Below, one piece after another: positions 21,901 to 32,519 of a stretch of 64,000 bases of DNA. Below the pieces are notes generated by a model. That model was not told the DNA's origin, did no database searches, and was given only the letters and a program-made list of their open reading frames with translations. Position 1 is the stretch's first letter, and the number at the start of each line of letters is the position of its first letter. A program made the position numbers and the translations under genes. The stretch is from Cafeteria roenbergensis (taxonomy: Eukaryota; Sar; Bigyra; Bicosoecida; Cafeteriaceae): contig VLTN01000061.1 of the NCBI GenBank assembly GCA_008330645.1, positions 152,097 through 216,096 of the forward strand, written 5' to 3'.

Positions 21901-22788
21901 CCCGGGCGCGCATGCCGGTGCCGTACCGCGAAGGGGTCTCACGAGGATGTCCAGAGGAACATCCCTGGACCGGTAGGCGTCGATGAGGTCGCGGACGTCG
22001 ATGTTCGAGTAGTCGAACCACCGCGTGAACCAAGTGCCGAGGGCGGCGCGCGGCGGCATCGCCATGGCTCCGGACACCTTCCCGAAAGCGGCAAGCGCGC
22101 CGCGGTAGTCGTGGCCGTACGCAAAGAGGTACCAGTCGGAGATTTCCGGGCGGGGGTACAGCTGGCCGAAGGTGTCGAAGGGCCAGTCGTGCTCGTCCAG
22201 AACTGCGTTGTCCTGATCCTCCACGAGCGCCCATCCGCTGCGGGAAAGCACACCCCACACGCAGTGCTCCTTGCCGTTTTGCGTGCAATTGAGGGTGACG
22301 TTGCCAGTGCCGTCGAGCGTCCGGAAGGTGCCGAGCAGGTTGCCGGGGTCGTCTGCGCTGCGCATTCCGCCGTCCCAGCTTGTGAACGCCGACGACGGGT
22401 CCCTGCTGGTGACTGAGAGGCTCGCGGCCGTGAATGGCCCCCCTGTGTACGTGATGAGCACCGATGGTGTCGAAATTACCACGCCGTTTCCTTTGGGCGT
22501 CGCGGTGAAGTCGACCTGGGGGAGGTTGCGGTTCACAAACGCGAGGGTGGCGGCGTCGAGAACGCTCGGGTCCGGCATCGAGCCGTTGATGTACTGCATC
22601 CGAACCAGCCGGTCGGTCAGAATTGTGAAGCGGGCCTTGCCGCCGTCCGCCGTGACAATGGACGCGTTGGGCGCTGTTGGGTCGTAGGGCAGAAGCTCAA
22701 ACTGGAGCTTGTTGCCGAACCGGCCCCCTGCGGCGCTCACGCCCGCCAGAGCGGCAGCCGCCAAGCTGGCCGCGACGAGGCGCGGCAT
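18985..22788 (-). CDS. Secreted GH31 alpha-glucosidase, four exons
   Basis: Exons in transcript order: 22788-21943, 21743-21417, 21225-20944, 20802-18985 (1,090 residues), all phase 0, introns GTGAG to GCAG. It begins with a signal peptide (MPRLVAASLAAAALAGVSA), then the GH31 N-terminal sandwich and barrel. The catalytic nucleophile is Asp388 in WIDWQQ at the end of exon 2. The acid/base is Asp452 in GFSGDV, in exon 3 just after YGNQRYPV. The exon joins rebuild PLDIL-VLDMNWH, WIDWQQ-GEHGG and SHDIM-GPGLDHE. It hydrolyses terminal alpha-linked glucose in the ER, lysosome or outside the cell. After the barrel (to about residue 760) comes a tail of some 330 residues with a YW-and-DN-containing module I do not recognise. 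Intron 3 carries a 17-base C tract on the coding strand. Substrate (alpha-1,4, 1,6 or xylosyl) cannot be read from the sequence. Confidence 0.92.
20917..20933. repeat. G17 homopolymer in GH31 intron 3
   Basis: A run of 17 G on the + strand (C17 on the coding strand) lies just inside the donor end of the 141-bp intron. Its length is likely to vary between reads. Confidence 0.95.
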
Positions 22789-22993
22789 CGTTGCTTTCAG
22801 GCGCTTGTAGTACAAAGCGCGAGTCGGCACTGCACGGCACGGCGCGGCTGCCGAGCTTTGCGAGTGCGCTATCCTGCAACGATGATTGAACGCCGCCCGC
22901 ACAGCCTCTGCCGGCATATAAAAAAAACTTGGAGTTTGGCCGCAAACCGGCGCGGAAGCAAAAGCCGGAACCGCGTTTCAAATCACCAAACGC
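22789..22993 (-). promoter_or_regulatory. GH31 5' flank with a TTTATAT element
   Basis: In this very GC-rich DNA the only AT-rich stretch upstream of the GH31 start codon reads TTTTTTTATATGCC on the coding strand, near 22914-22927, about 130 bp before the ATG. It is a plausible TATA-type core element. A similar TTTATAT precedes the giant surface-protein gene. Function is inferred only. Confidence 0.25.
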
Positions 22994-25984
22994 TCATGCC
23001 TTCGCGGCGGCCACCGATCGCTTGGCTTGTGCGAGGGCCTTTTGCCTCTCCGTGGCAACGAACCGGCCCAAGTCCCTCGGCCCCCCGCGGTGGAGGATCT
23101 CCTGCGCCACAGTGGCAAGCCGACGTCGCCCGCTTTGCCCCGGCTGGCCCGATGGCGGCCGCTTTGGCGTTGCGACGTCTGCGGCCTCCGCGCCAGCCAT
23201 GTCTGCCAGAGCCAACATGCGTCGGCGCGCGGCCAGGAGCTTGCCCGCAGTGGCGCAGACGCTTTCCTCCGCCGGCCAAGCGGCGGCCTCCACCGCCCGG
23301 GCCCGCTCCGCCCTCGACGACATGTCCAGCCAGCGGAACCAAGGTGGCGCGGCGATTCTGGTCCTGAGTTCGTTCACGAGCGTGCGGGCAGCGGCGGCGC
23401 CGCCCGCGCCGGAGCCGCCCTGCCCCTGCCGCAAGGCCGCCCGCAGCGCATCGGCCGCCTGCGCCTCCAGCGAGCGGCGCTGCTGGGCGGCCCACTCGCC
23501 GGCGAGCACCCTCACGAACTCGGCCACCGCCCCGCGGCCGGTTGCGATGGATTCGAGCACCGCCTCGTCGTCCGGCCTGCGGGCCGCGGCCGCGGCCGTG
23601 GCCTCCACCGCGGCATCGAAATCGGCCTTGGCCCACTCCGAGGGCGTCTGGCACCCCACCGTGTCGCGAAGGCCCACGACGTCCATCCAAGCCGCTCCCA
23701 TGTCAACCGAGGAGGCGGCTGACGGCGAGTTGGGCTCTGCCGCGGCCACGAGCTGCCGCGGCGAGGCCGGCGCAAGGCTGGGCAGAGCCGAGCGCCGGCG
23801 GGCGGGAGGGGACGCGGCCCGCTCTGCCCGGCCGCCCGCTCCCTTGGACCGGGCCGACGAGGGCGGGGCGTGCGGGGTCGCCAGGCGGGGAAGCGAGACG
23901 CCTGCCTTGGCCGCGGCCTGCCGCGCTCGCCGCAGGTCCAGGCGGCAAGCCTCCAGCTCCGCCCGCAGCTCCGCCGCCTCTGCCACGGCGTGCAGCGCAT
24001 CCGCCTGCGCGGAGGAGCGCGCAGCCGCGACGGCCCGGGCGGTCTCGTGCTGGAGCCACTGCGCTCTGCGCTCGAAAGCCAGCGCCGCGCGGGCCTCCCG
24101 GCCGCGGAACGCCTCGCGCATGGCCACCGGCACGCGGGCCAGGACTGTGCGGACCTGCGTCCAGGCTGCGGCGTGCGCCGCCACCTGGTGGCGCTGCTCC
24201 CGGTCCTCTGACATGCGCCGGGCGTGATCGAGCAGGCTGGATCGCTCGAACTCACCGGCGCCAGCCAGGCCCGTCCCCGCCGCGTCCGCGCCCGCTGCTG
24301 TGGCCGGCGTGCCCTCCGCGCCCGCAGACGCCGCCGCCGCCGACGCTGCCGCCGACGCCGACGGCGTCTCTCCCGCGTGCTGGGCGGGTGTGCCTGTCCG
24401 GGAGGCGGTGCGGCGCGTGCTGGGCGGCGGCGCGTCCGGAGGCACCAGCGCGCGGAGCTGGGCCGCGGGCAGCGCCCTCAGCGCCTCCTCCACGGCGCGG
24501 GTCACTGCCTTGGCGACGCGAGCTACCAGCGGGTCGTCCTCCGGCGGAACCAGGCCGGCGTCTGACAGGGCGGCGTCAGCGGCCGCTGCGTCCAGCAGCG
24601 CCAGCAGGCCCGCTCCCTCGCCCGTGCGCAGGTCCAGGGCGGCGCCTGGGGACATCCCAGCCGCCGCAGCCTCGGCCCGCCTGGCGTTGCCGGATGCCGT
24701 CTGCGAACCCGCACAGGGCGCGGCGCCGCCGGCCTGAGAGGGCACGGCGAACACCGCAGGGGCGCTCCCGGCAGAGTGCATCGGCAGCCCTCGCCCCCGA
24801 AGCACCACGGACCTGGCCAGGCCCTCCGCCGTGCCCGCTCTTCCCGGCGTGGCCACCGCCTGCCCGGGGAGCTGGGCCGCCGCCAGCACCGCCCCGATCT
24901 GCTCTGCGGCCGGGACGCCCCGCACCGACCCGTCCTTGCTCTCGGCAGCGGACCCCAGCCCCCCGTGCTTCGCGAGCAGCGCCGCCAGCGCGGGCGAGTC
25001 CCGCGCCGACGCCCTGAGCCGCTGCGAGGCCAGCTTCGCCCCCGCCCGCGGCTGGCCGCCGTGCAGCGCCAGCCGCGGGCTGGGCGCATCCCGGAAGGCG
25101 AATCGCAGAAGGCTGCCCCCGCCCGTCTCGCGGGCGGCCGCCTCTGCGTCCCTTCGGCGAGCGGCTGCCGAGGTAGCCGGGGCGATCTCGTCCGCGGCCA
25201 GGTCGCCAATGACCCTTGTTGCGCCTGCGCTGCCGGACTTGGCGCCGCCTGCCGTCGGGCCCGCCGCCTTCGCCCCTGCCGGCACCGCGGCAGAGGACGA
25301 CAGCACGCCTCTGGCGATTCGCTCTCGCCGCTTCTCGGCGAGCGCCGACGAAGAGGCGATGGTCTGCACGTCGGCCCAGCTGGCCGTGTGCCCCACCAGC
25401 AGGCTCTTGACCGTGCCCGCCAGGCCGTACTTGCTCGTCGAGCGAGTGTTGCTCGCCAGTGCAAAGCGAAAGGGCTCGTGCACAATGCGGTCGGCCAGCA
25501 GCAGCCGCAGACGCTCGCGCCAGGACATAGACGGCAAGTGAATGGCCAGCCCAGCAACTGCTTCGCGCAGCGTCGCGACGGTGACGCCATCCGGGAGCAG
25601 CCCGCCCAGCCGGAGCAACGTGGACTCGCGCCCGCTCGCATCGCCCGCTCGTGAGCTCGAGCCCGCACCCGGGGCGCGGCTAGCGAGCGTGAAGCCTCCC
25701 GCTACCGAGGCTGCATCGCCAAAGCCGGCGCCTTGCCCGATTTGGTCCAGCAGGCGGCCAGGGCCGTCCGTGGACGGCCGCGCCCCATGCCCGCCATAGC
25801 CGTCGCGCTCGCGCGCAGCCAGCCCGCTGGGGACGCTGGCCATGCGCAGGTGGGCGAGCGACCTGACGTCCGTCGGCGAGAGAAGCGCCCAGACCGGGGG
25901 CCTCGCCGGCGCGCCGCTTGCAGGCAGTAAGCGCACGTTCACGCTCCCGCACAGCCGATCGAACTCGCGCTGGTAGTACGCCAT
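22994..25984 (-). CDS. Uncharacterised coiled-coil protein
   Basis: Single open frame of 996 residues; I do not recognise a family. The start at 25982-25984 (MAYYQREFDRLCGSVNVRL) was chosen because the first 55 residues have a normal mixed composition, whereas the frame upstream is low-complexity and codes no ordered sequence. The middle third is Ala/Ser/Pro-rich and probably disordered. About residues 590-760 and the C-terminus (ending ATERQKALAQAKRSVAAAKA) are rich in Glu, Arg, Ala and Leu at heptad spacing, as in coiled coils. No signal peptide or membrane segment is seen. It lies head to tail with the GH31 gene, 205 bp upstream of that start codon. A cytoskeletal or basal-body role would fit such a layout but is not supported by any motif. 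Confidence 0.7.
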   Translation of the reverse strand: MAYYQREFDRLCGSVNVRLLPASGAPARPPVWALLSPTDVRSLAHLRMASVPSGLAARERDGYGGHGARPSTDGPGRLLDQIGQGAGFGDAASVAGGFTLASRAPGAGSSSRAGDASGRESTLLRLGGLLPDGVTVATLREAVAGLAIHLPSMSWRERLRLLLADRIVHEPFRFALASNTRSTSKYGLAGTVKSLLVGHTASWADVQTIASSSALAEKRRERIARGVLSSSAAVPAGAKAAGPTAGGAKSGSAGATRVIGDLAADEIAPATSAAARRRDAEAAARETGGGSLLRFAFRDAPSPRLALHGGQPRAGAKLASQRLRASARDSPALAALLAKHGGLGSAAESKDGSVRGVPAAEQIGAVLAAAQLPGQAVATPGRAGTAEGLARSVVLRGRGLPMHSAGSAPAVFAVPSQAGGAAPCAGSQTASGNARRAEAAAAGMSPGAALDLRTGEGAGLLALLDAAAADAALSDAGLVPPEDDPLVARVAKAVTRAVEEALRALPAAQLRALVPPDAPPPSTRRTASRTGTPAQHAGETPSASAAASAAAASAGAEGTPATAAGADAAGTGLAGAGEFERSSLLDHARRMSEDREQRHQVAAHAAAWTQVRTVLARVPVAMREAFRGREARAALAFERRAQWLQHETARAVAAARSSAQADALHAVAEAAELRAELEACRLDLRRARQAAAKAGVSLPRLATPHAPPSSARSKGAGGRAERAASPPARRRSALPSLAPASPRQLVAAAEPNSPSAASSVDMGAAWMDVVGLRDTVGCQTPSEWAKADFDAAVEATAAAAARRPDDEAVLESIATGRGAVAEFVRVLAGEWAAQQRRSLEAQAADALRAALRQGQGGSGAGGAAAARTLVNELRTRIAAPPWFRWLDMSSRAERARAVEAAAWPAEESVCATAGKLLAARRRMLALADMAGAEAADVATPKRPPSGQPGQSGRRRLATVAQEILHRGGPRDLGRFVATERQKALAQAKRSVAAAKA

Positions 25985-26475
25985 CGTCGCCCCGACACCT
26001 CCCCGTTTCGGGGCAAGCGTGGCCGGCCGAGCCGGCGACTGAGCGTGCGGCAAGCGAGGCAGAGCGCCCGGGCCGTTGCCGCGGTGCGACCTGCGCTCGC
26101 TCTCGCCCCTGCCTCCGGGGCCAGGCGCGTTGCATCGGCCGGGACAAGTCAGGGCCGGTGCGTGCGTGTGTGTGTGTGTCTCTGTCCCCGCTGCGCAGGG
26201 CCGCGCGGCCCGACAGCGCGCTGCGCAACGCAACAACATTCGGCACGCAAGCAGCCCCGTGATGGAGCTGCGGCGCCCCCACGCGGCGGCCAGCCTGATC
26301 AACCAAACTCACGGACAGCGACACCACCCGAGGAAGTGCGGGCGCCGAGACGGGACACGAGGGGGGAAGGGAGGGCGGGGTCCCGCGCGCGCCCGCCCCA
26401 GTGCAAAGCGTTTTGCCAAGACGCACAGGCAGTGGTCGGCGGTCGCCGCAGCCACACAAAAAGTAGCTTGCCGGG
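25985..26475. other. Intergenic region with a GT microsatellite
   Basis: This 491-bp gap lies between the coiled-coil gene's start and the channel gene's stop; both genes are on the minus strand. It contains a short (GT)n run near 26165-26179. The coiled-coil gene's promoter and the channel's 3' end should lie here. Nothing else is recognisable. Confidence 0.5.
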
Positions 26476-28740
26476 TCAAACGACAGCGTCGCTCCCTGTT
26501 CCAGAGGCGACGGCCGCGTTCATCTTGCGGAGCAGGTCGATGATGGAGACCAGCTTGTCGTCCACGCGGTCCTCGATCTCCTCCAGCCGGGCAACGACGG
26601 CGAGCGCCGCGGGGCCCATGCTCGTGAGGGCGCTCCCCGCCTCGGCACCGCCGGCGCCTTGACGACGGCGCAACCCGTCCTGGGGCGGAACCGCTTCCTT
26701 CAAGCTTCCCGCTGCCGCTGGAGGGCCCCACCCGCCCTCAAACGCGCCAGGCGCGTCCTGGTCCCCAGCGGCGGACTGGGGTGGCGAGGAGGCGGCCGGC
26801 TCGCCCGGGGACGCGCCGCCTCCGCGCTCGACGCCGTCGTCCTCGTCGCCAATCCAGCGGCGGCTGCCCCCTTCTGATGCCTCGGCCCCGGGCTCGTGCG
26901 AGCCGTCGGGGTCGCCAGCAGGCGTGTCGGGCGAGCCCAGAATGCCATGCATGTCGGCGCGCAGCCTGTTCACCTCGTCCTTGGTCAGCGCGCCGGTCCC
27001 GTCCACGTCGTACTTGCGGAGCAGCGTCTTGGCATCGGGAATGAGCTCCTTGGGCAGGTCCCCGGCCACGGCGGCCATGTGCTGGATCATCAGCGCAAGC
27101 TCCTCCTCGTCCACCAGCCCGTCGCCGTCGCGGTCGATGCGGTTGAGCTCGTTAAGCATGCGCTCCTGCTGGATCTCGCGGAGCACCCGAGAGAAATTCG
27201 TGCCGATGACGGTGATGGGCAGGGCGAGGATGATGATCCCGCTGATCATCGTCACCACCGCCACAACTCGGCCGCCCGCCGTCACGGGAACCTCGTCTCC
27301 AAACCCGACTGCGGCACGCACACGGAGCGATTGCGGACTAGGGGGTTGGGGCGCAGATCGCGTTCGCGTTCGAGGGCACGTCGCCGCCGGGTGCCCGCCC
27401 GAGGTGGGCCAAGGACGCTGCCACACGACGGGGCCGCGCGCAGCAGGCTGCAATCGCTTCCCCAGGCATGCCCCGCCCCCCGCTCCAGGCGACACAGCTG
27501 AGCCATGTCGGAGGCAGGGGCCGGGGCATGGCCCCGGCATCGCCACCGCCTCAGTTTGACGAGCGCGCACGACGGCGCGCCGGGCGCGATCAAGCACGAC
27601 GGCGCGCCGGGCGCGATCAAGCACCGGCAGCATCGCAAGACCCCGACCCTGACGGCAGCGGCAGGCACCATCAGAGCGTCCCGTCCCTACGCGGCACGCC
27701 GCCTCGGTGTCTCACCCGTCGTCATGGTCACAATGCACCACCAGAACGTCGCCGGGATGCTCTGGAAGGGGTTTGGGTCCGTGCACACGCATGCCAGAAC
27801 CACGTCCGTGGCGCCCTTTTGAAAGCGAAATGTGCCGTTGGAGTTGAGCTGCGTCCACTCCGGCAGCCGCGGGTCGCACGTGATTACTCCCAGCTGCGCG
27901 AGCGAGCGAGTCTCATCCGTCCAGCCGCCCGCTCGGCAGCCGTCGTCGGTGAGCTCCGCGAAGTACAGTCCCGATGAGAACATGACCATAGCGATGGAGA
28001 CCAGGAACACCAGCATCATCAAGGGCCGCAGAGAAGACAGCATGGCCGAGGAGAAGATGCGGATACTCTGCGAGTATCGCGACACCTTGACGATGCGCGC
28101 GACGCGAACCAGGCGGACCACTCGCACCAACCCGATGCTGCTCGCCCCCGACGCTGGAATGGCAAGCTCGACATAGAACGGGATGATGGAGATGATATCG
28201 ATCCAGTTGAACGTGTCCTTAAAGTACCCAGAGCAAGAGGGCGTGGACACGAGGCGCAGCAGCACCTCCAGCGTGAAGACGGCAATGCAAAAGGCCTCGA
28301 TGCCGAAGAGCACGTGGGAGCCAGATTGGCGGATGGACGGAACAGTCTCCAGGACGAAGGTGATTGTCGACGCAAAGATCAGCGACAACACAAGCATGGA
28401 GAACGAATAGGACTGCGCGGGTGTTGTGCGGGGAGGCGGGAACCACTGGTGGAGGTCGATGCAGCGCAGCGGAGCGGCGCACAAGCTGCGGCGCGGAAGC
28501 CGCGGCCCAGCGCAGAGAGGCTTGCGCGGCCATGCCAGGGCAATGCCGTGCTGCGTCGCAGAGGGGTCTGGGCCGGCCGCCTGGAGGTTCCAGCCGCGGC
28601 ATGAGCCCCTGTGGGCCACCGGACCCGGCAACTCCGGGTGCGCTCTCCGGGCCGGCCCCAGCGCGAAGCAGGGAGCCGCACAACGCCCGGGCCGGATTGA
28701 GGCTGGTCCTCACGAGCGTGCTTGAGTGGGGGTCGTCCAT
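26476..28740 (-). CDS. Voltage-gated K+ channel with C-terminal EF hands, three exons
   Basis: Exons in transcript order: 28740-28714, 28412-27716, 27308-26476 (518 residues). S1 starts at [16 protein letters not shown]4 carries a charge every third residue ([17 protein letters not shown]). The selectivity filter TMTTVGFGD spans the second intron, whose phase 1 join (G plus TC) creates its Val. S6 is [17 protein letters not shown]. Two EF hands follow: [12 protein letters not shown] and [13 protein letters not shown] terminal amphipathic helix ([21 protein letters not shown]) may tetramerise the channel. It should pass K+ across the plasma membrane under voltage control with Ca2+ modulation. 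Exon 1 (MDDPHSSTL) is tentative; S1 onward is firm. There is no T1 domain. The 407-bp second intron holds a 27-bp tandem duplication at 27567-27620. Confidence 0.88.
27567..27620. repeat. 27-bp direct tandem duplication in a channel intron
   Basis: Two identical adjacent copies of a 27-bp unit (begins GCACGACGGCGCG) lie inside the 407-bp intron that splits the selectivity filter. It looks like a recent slippage duplication. Confidence 0.9.
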
Positions 28741-29104
28741 GAAAATCCAGAGGCGGCCGCGGCATCCAGGCTGGCGGCGGCCTTGCTGCCCAGCGGGCGG
28801 GCGCTGCGTCGCCCCTCCGCTGCCCTTCGCCGAAGGCATGGCGCCAGCAGCGCGCGGGCCGTTCCGGAACCGAGGAGGGGGGTGCTGCTCAAGCAGGTCG
28901 CCAGCGCAGCCTGGGCGGGAGCGACGCCTCCCAGCCGGCTGCGGGCGCGACGGCCTGTTCTGGGTGTCGTTGCTGTTGGTTGTTTGGCGTCGTGTTTCGG
29001 CAGAGCTGAGGACGAATTTTTCGCTGGGGCGCGGCCTGGGTGTCGAAAACGCGCCTCTCATGCGCGCCAGGCCTGCCTCGGCACTACGAGCGCGCCCGCG
29101 AGCC
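28741..29104. promoter_or_regulatory. Divergent promoter region K+ channel / ITPase
   Basis: These 364 bp lie between the proposed channel start codon and the ITPase start codon, which point away from each other. No TATA-like motif was found. Long frames through this stretch have no recognisable product. The call depends on the tentative first channel exon; otherwise the shared region could extend to 28412. Confidence 0.4.
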
Positions 29105-30425
29105 ATGGCAGCAGCAGTCGCGGCCTCCGCAGCAAAGCGTATCAAGGCTACCTCGGTCATCACCTTCGTGACCGGCAACGCGAACAAGCTGCGTGTGAGC
29201 GCATCCGCCCGAGCCCGGGCTCGGCGCCGACCCCAGGGCGCAGCGGCCCGACCCTAGCCGGCGGCGCCCTGCCTTGCACTCAGCCCGGAACATGTGCTCG
29301 CGCGCGGACGGCGAGCGGTCCTCCTCCTCTGCTGCAGCGTCGACGTGCGCGCGCTTGCCAAACTTTTCTCCCGCGCTCGCAGGAGGTCAAGACGATCCTC
29401 GGCGACGGGTTCCCCTTTGAGGTCACGTCCCGCGGGGTGGATCTCCCCGAGCTGCAGGGGGAGCCTGACGAGGTCGCCCGGGAGAAGTGCCGCCTCGCTT
29501 CCGAGTCAGTGAGTTTGCGATTCCTCTGCTGCTGCTGCAAGTGCGCCGCCAACGCTGCTTGCCAAGGCTCCGGGCCGTGGATTGACGCCCCCAAGGCGGA
29601 CCTCATCACGCGTGGGCTTGCCGCGGGCCACCGCCTGCCTTCGCAGGTCAAGGGCCCGGTGATGGTGGAGGACGTTTCGCTGTGCTTCAACGCGTTGGGT
29701 GGACTTCCAGGAGTGTACATCAAGTGGTTCCTGCAAAAGCTGGGGCACGACGGCCTTAACCGCATGCTCGCTGGCTGGGAGGACAAGTCCGCCAAGGCCG
29801 TGTGCACCTACGCCTTCTGCGCCGGGCCGGGCAAGGAAATCCACATCTTCCCCGGGATCGTGGAGGTGAGCCTCGCCATGGCGCGGGCGAAAGAAGCCCT
29901 TGGCAGGGCCGGTGCACATCTAGGCCGTGCGAGGCAGCGTATTGGCTCACGGATGGGGCCGTGGTGCGCACGCGGAGGGCTGCTCCGGCATGCTGCGGCC
30001 TCGTTCGCGCCGCCCGCCACCCGCCTCAAAGCCGCTCGCCGCCCACCGCCAAGCCGCCGTCCTCCCCCGCCCTTGATCGCAGGGCACGATCGTGCCTGCC
30101 CGGGGTCCGCCCGACTTCGGCTGGGATGCCGTGTTCGAGCCCAAGGGCTCTGACAAAACGTGAGCGCCGCCGTGTTTCTGCTGCGCTGCTGATTTGCACT
30201 GTGCTGCAGCTGCGCACCCGCTGCCAGCGGCCCTCGCGAGCGGCCTCGCGGCACACAACGCCTCGGGAAGTCGTTGCGTGCAACTGGCATGTGGCCCGCA
30301 GGTACGCTGAGCTGGACTCGGAGACGAAGAACCGCATCTCTCACCGCGGCGCTGCCATCCGCATGCTCAAGGCGTTCCTGGAGGAGCGCGGCGATGCCGT
30401 CCTCGGCTCCGCGTCGTCGGAGTGA
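29105..30425 (+). CDS. ITPA: Inosine triphosphate pyrophosphatase, five exons
   Basis: Exons 29105-29194, 29383-29508, 29647-29865, 30083-30159 and 30302-30425 (211 residues). Introns of 188, 138, 217 and 142 nt run GTGAG to GCAG, and the frame is kept throughout. The enzyme hydrolyses ITP, dITP and XTP to the monophosphate and pyrophosphate, cleansing the nucleotide pool in the cytosol. Family landmarks are all present: FVTGNANKL near the N-terminus, [48 protein letters not shown] with FGWDAVFEP, and the C-terminal [10 protein letters not shown]. Human ITPA is 194 residues, so the length fits. An upstream in-frame ATG at 29060 would add a basic, Ala/Arg-rich leader and was not chosen. Confidence 0.95.
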
Positions 30426-30670
30426 TCCGCGGAGCGTGCGTGTGTCGGGTGCTTGCGTGTGCGGGAAGTGCGCGCGGGAGCGCTGCGCCAGACAACCAGC
30501 GGGCGCTCCCTCCCCAGCCCCCCCCCCCGGCCAACGGGGCGTGTTCGCGGGCGGCAGCAGCCTTCGGCCGATGCGCAGCCCGGAGCTGCACTGCACGGTC
30601 GACGCCACAGTAGCGACACGCACGCACATTCTCAGTCTGCACCCGCGGGGAGGAGGAGAGCGTGCAGGGC

Positions 30671-32181
30671 TCAGATCTTGGCCATGAGGCCGTCGTCGGC
30701 CTCTGCCTCCTCCTTCTGCCGTTGGCGCACTGCCATGGGGTTCTCGTGGAGGGCGCGGGCCTCGGGATCGCCCTTGTCGCAGGGAGCGAAGATGCAGCAA
30801 ATCTGCGGAGCCAGCAGCAGCACGGCCAGGGGAGGTGACGTTGCCTCGGGGCGTTGGGGGGGGCGTATCGGGCCGTGCAAGCAAGCGGCGAGAGCCGAAG
30901 TCTCACCGTCTCGTCCTCGTCCATGGCAAACTTCCTCTTGACCCAGCAGCAGTTGCAAAGCCCGAAGCACAGGCACAACGCGGTTACGAGCGCGACGAAG
31001 ACCACGGAGCCGAACGTCATCAGGATGATCGCTACCAACGCGCTCAGGATGCACTGGTTGTAAAGAACAAAGCCGAGCTCGCACTGAATGTCCCAAGTTA
31101 CCACTGCCTTCTCGTACGCCCACGACTTTTCCCCGGAAGGCGAGAGCAGCGCGCCAAAGGTTCCGTCCCTGCGGACCTCCGCGACGGCAACGAGCACATG
31201 ACGCACCCGCTTTGCCAAGCGGCCGGGCGCACGAAGACGGCAGGGGGGAGGGGGAAGGCGCAGGCAGGCGGCGCACTCACCAGCAGAAGGCCTCCGCGGT
31301 TGCGCTGTCGACCACGACCTCGGGCTCGGACTCGTTGAACACGGTGACGACGGCCTTGCCAGAGCGGCAAAACACCGAGTCCTGGTTCACACCGCGGCCG
31401 GTGCACTTCTCGCACGCGGTGATGTTCAGCATCTGCGATCCAGGGGCGGCGGCGAAAGCAAGCGCAAGCGCGTGGCTCGAGCAAGCTCGGGCGGCTGTCA
31501 TCGCGTCGCGGCTGCCGAGCGCGCTTTGCCGCGGGCAAGGCAGGCAGCGGCCCCTTTTCTCAGGGACGGGCAGCGACCGACCCCAACAGCATCCGTGCGG
31601 AGGCACCACCCGCGGGCTTGGCGCGCGTCGAGGGCCGGGGCCGGGGCCAGAGCCGGAACGGAGCGGCAAGCGGCGACCACAAAAGGGCAACCGTTTCCTG
31701 CGGCCGCTTCCGCGCCGGGCGCAGCCTGGGTGACGCCCACCCGCCGACCAGGAGCCCCACGCCACCAACACAGAGCCAACGCTTGGCTGTTCCGTCAGGG
31801 CGCGGGGCCTGCCCGGGTCTCCTGCCGCGCGGCGGCTTCGAGACGCTCGGCGGATTCTCTGGGCGGCAAGCGTCTCTCTGAGTGAGGCTGCCGAACCCCG
31901 AGCAGCCGCCCGGACTGCGCCGTTCCCCTCCCGGGGCGGCGAGGAGGAGGAGATCGCGTGCGCGCGTCGTCCTCCCTGTGCGCTTGGGCGTGCGGCGGCA
32001 GGGGCAAGCGCGCGCTCGCCGTCCTCACCTGCACCGGGGAGGTGATGTTAATTCGCTGCAGCCGAGGCTCGGGCGGCTTGCCAGCCCCCGTTGCCAGCAT
32101 ACGGCCAGTCCCAGAGGCAAGCGCAACGGGCGGAACGGCCGTCGCAAGAGCGAGGGCGAGGGTCAGGGCTGCAGCGCGCAT
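30671..32181 (-). CDS. Small single-pass membrane protein, PTTG1IP-like, four exons
   Basis: Exons in transcript order: 32181-32029, 31432-31281, 31168-30907, 30802-30671 (232 residues). All introns run GTGAG to GCAG; the first is 596 nt. It has a signal peptide (MRAAALTLALALATAVPPVALA) and then a short cysteine-rich PSI-like ectodomain (CEKC...VFCRSG...AEAFCW, then a further Cys after WDIQ). One membrane span follows (ILSALVAIILMTFGSVVFVALV), continuing into a Cys-rich juxtamembrane stretch (CLCFGLCNCCW). The basic/acidic tail includes MAVRQRQKEEAEADD. This order resembles animal PTTG1-interacting protein (PBF), whose tail is also helical and charged. Homology to PTTG1IP is inferred from layout and weak pattern, not identity. 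It could simply be a PSI-type receptor fragment family. Confidence 0.72.
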
Positions 32182-32519
32182 CTCCCAGGAGACTGCTGAC
32201 GGTGTGGCTCGCTGTGCCAACCAACCCGGAAGCAGGGGCAGAGCCTCGGGTTCGCGACGATTGGCTTGCATGCCTTTGCTGAGAGCCTGGAGTCCCCCTC
32301 GGCCGACGCGCAAGCATGAGATGCACGCGTGTGCGTGCATGCGTGTGTGCCAGGGGGAGGGGACGGCTGCTCGAAAACGGCGCTCCAGGCGCAGTCGCTT
32401 CGCTGCATGTGGGGAACGGATCGGGACCAAGCACCACATGCACAACGGACGGCAGAAGCAGGCCACGCGGGCGCAGATGGGCGCAGATCGCGCCCACATC
32501 GTGGCCCGGCCGCCCACCA
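32182..32519. other. Intergenic region between two minus-strand genes
   Basis: These 338 bp lie upstream of the PTTG1IP-like start and downstream of the EF-hand gene stop. No motif, repeat or RNA gene is recognisable. The promoter of the membrane-protein gene should be here. Confidence 0.4.
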
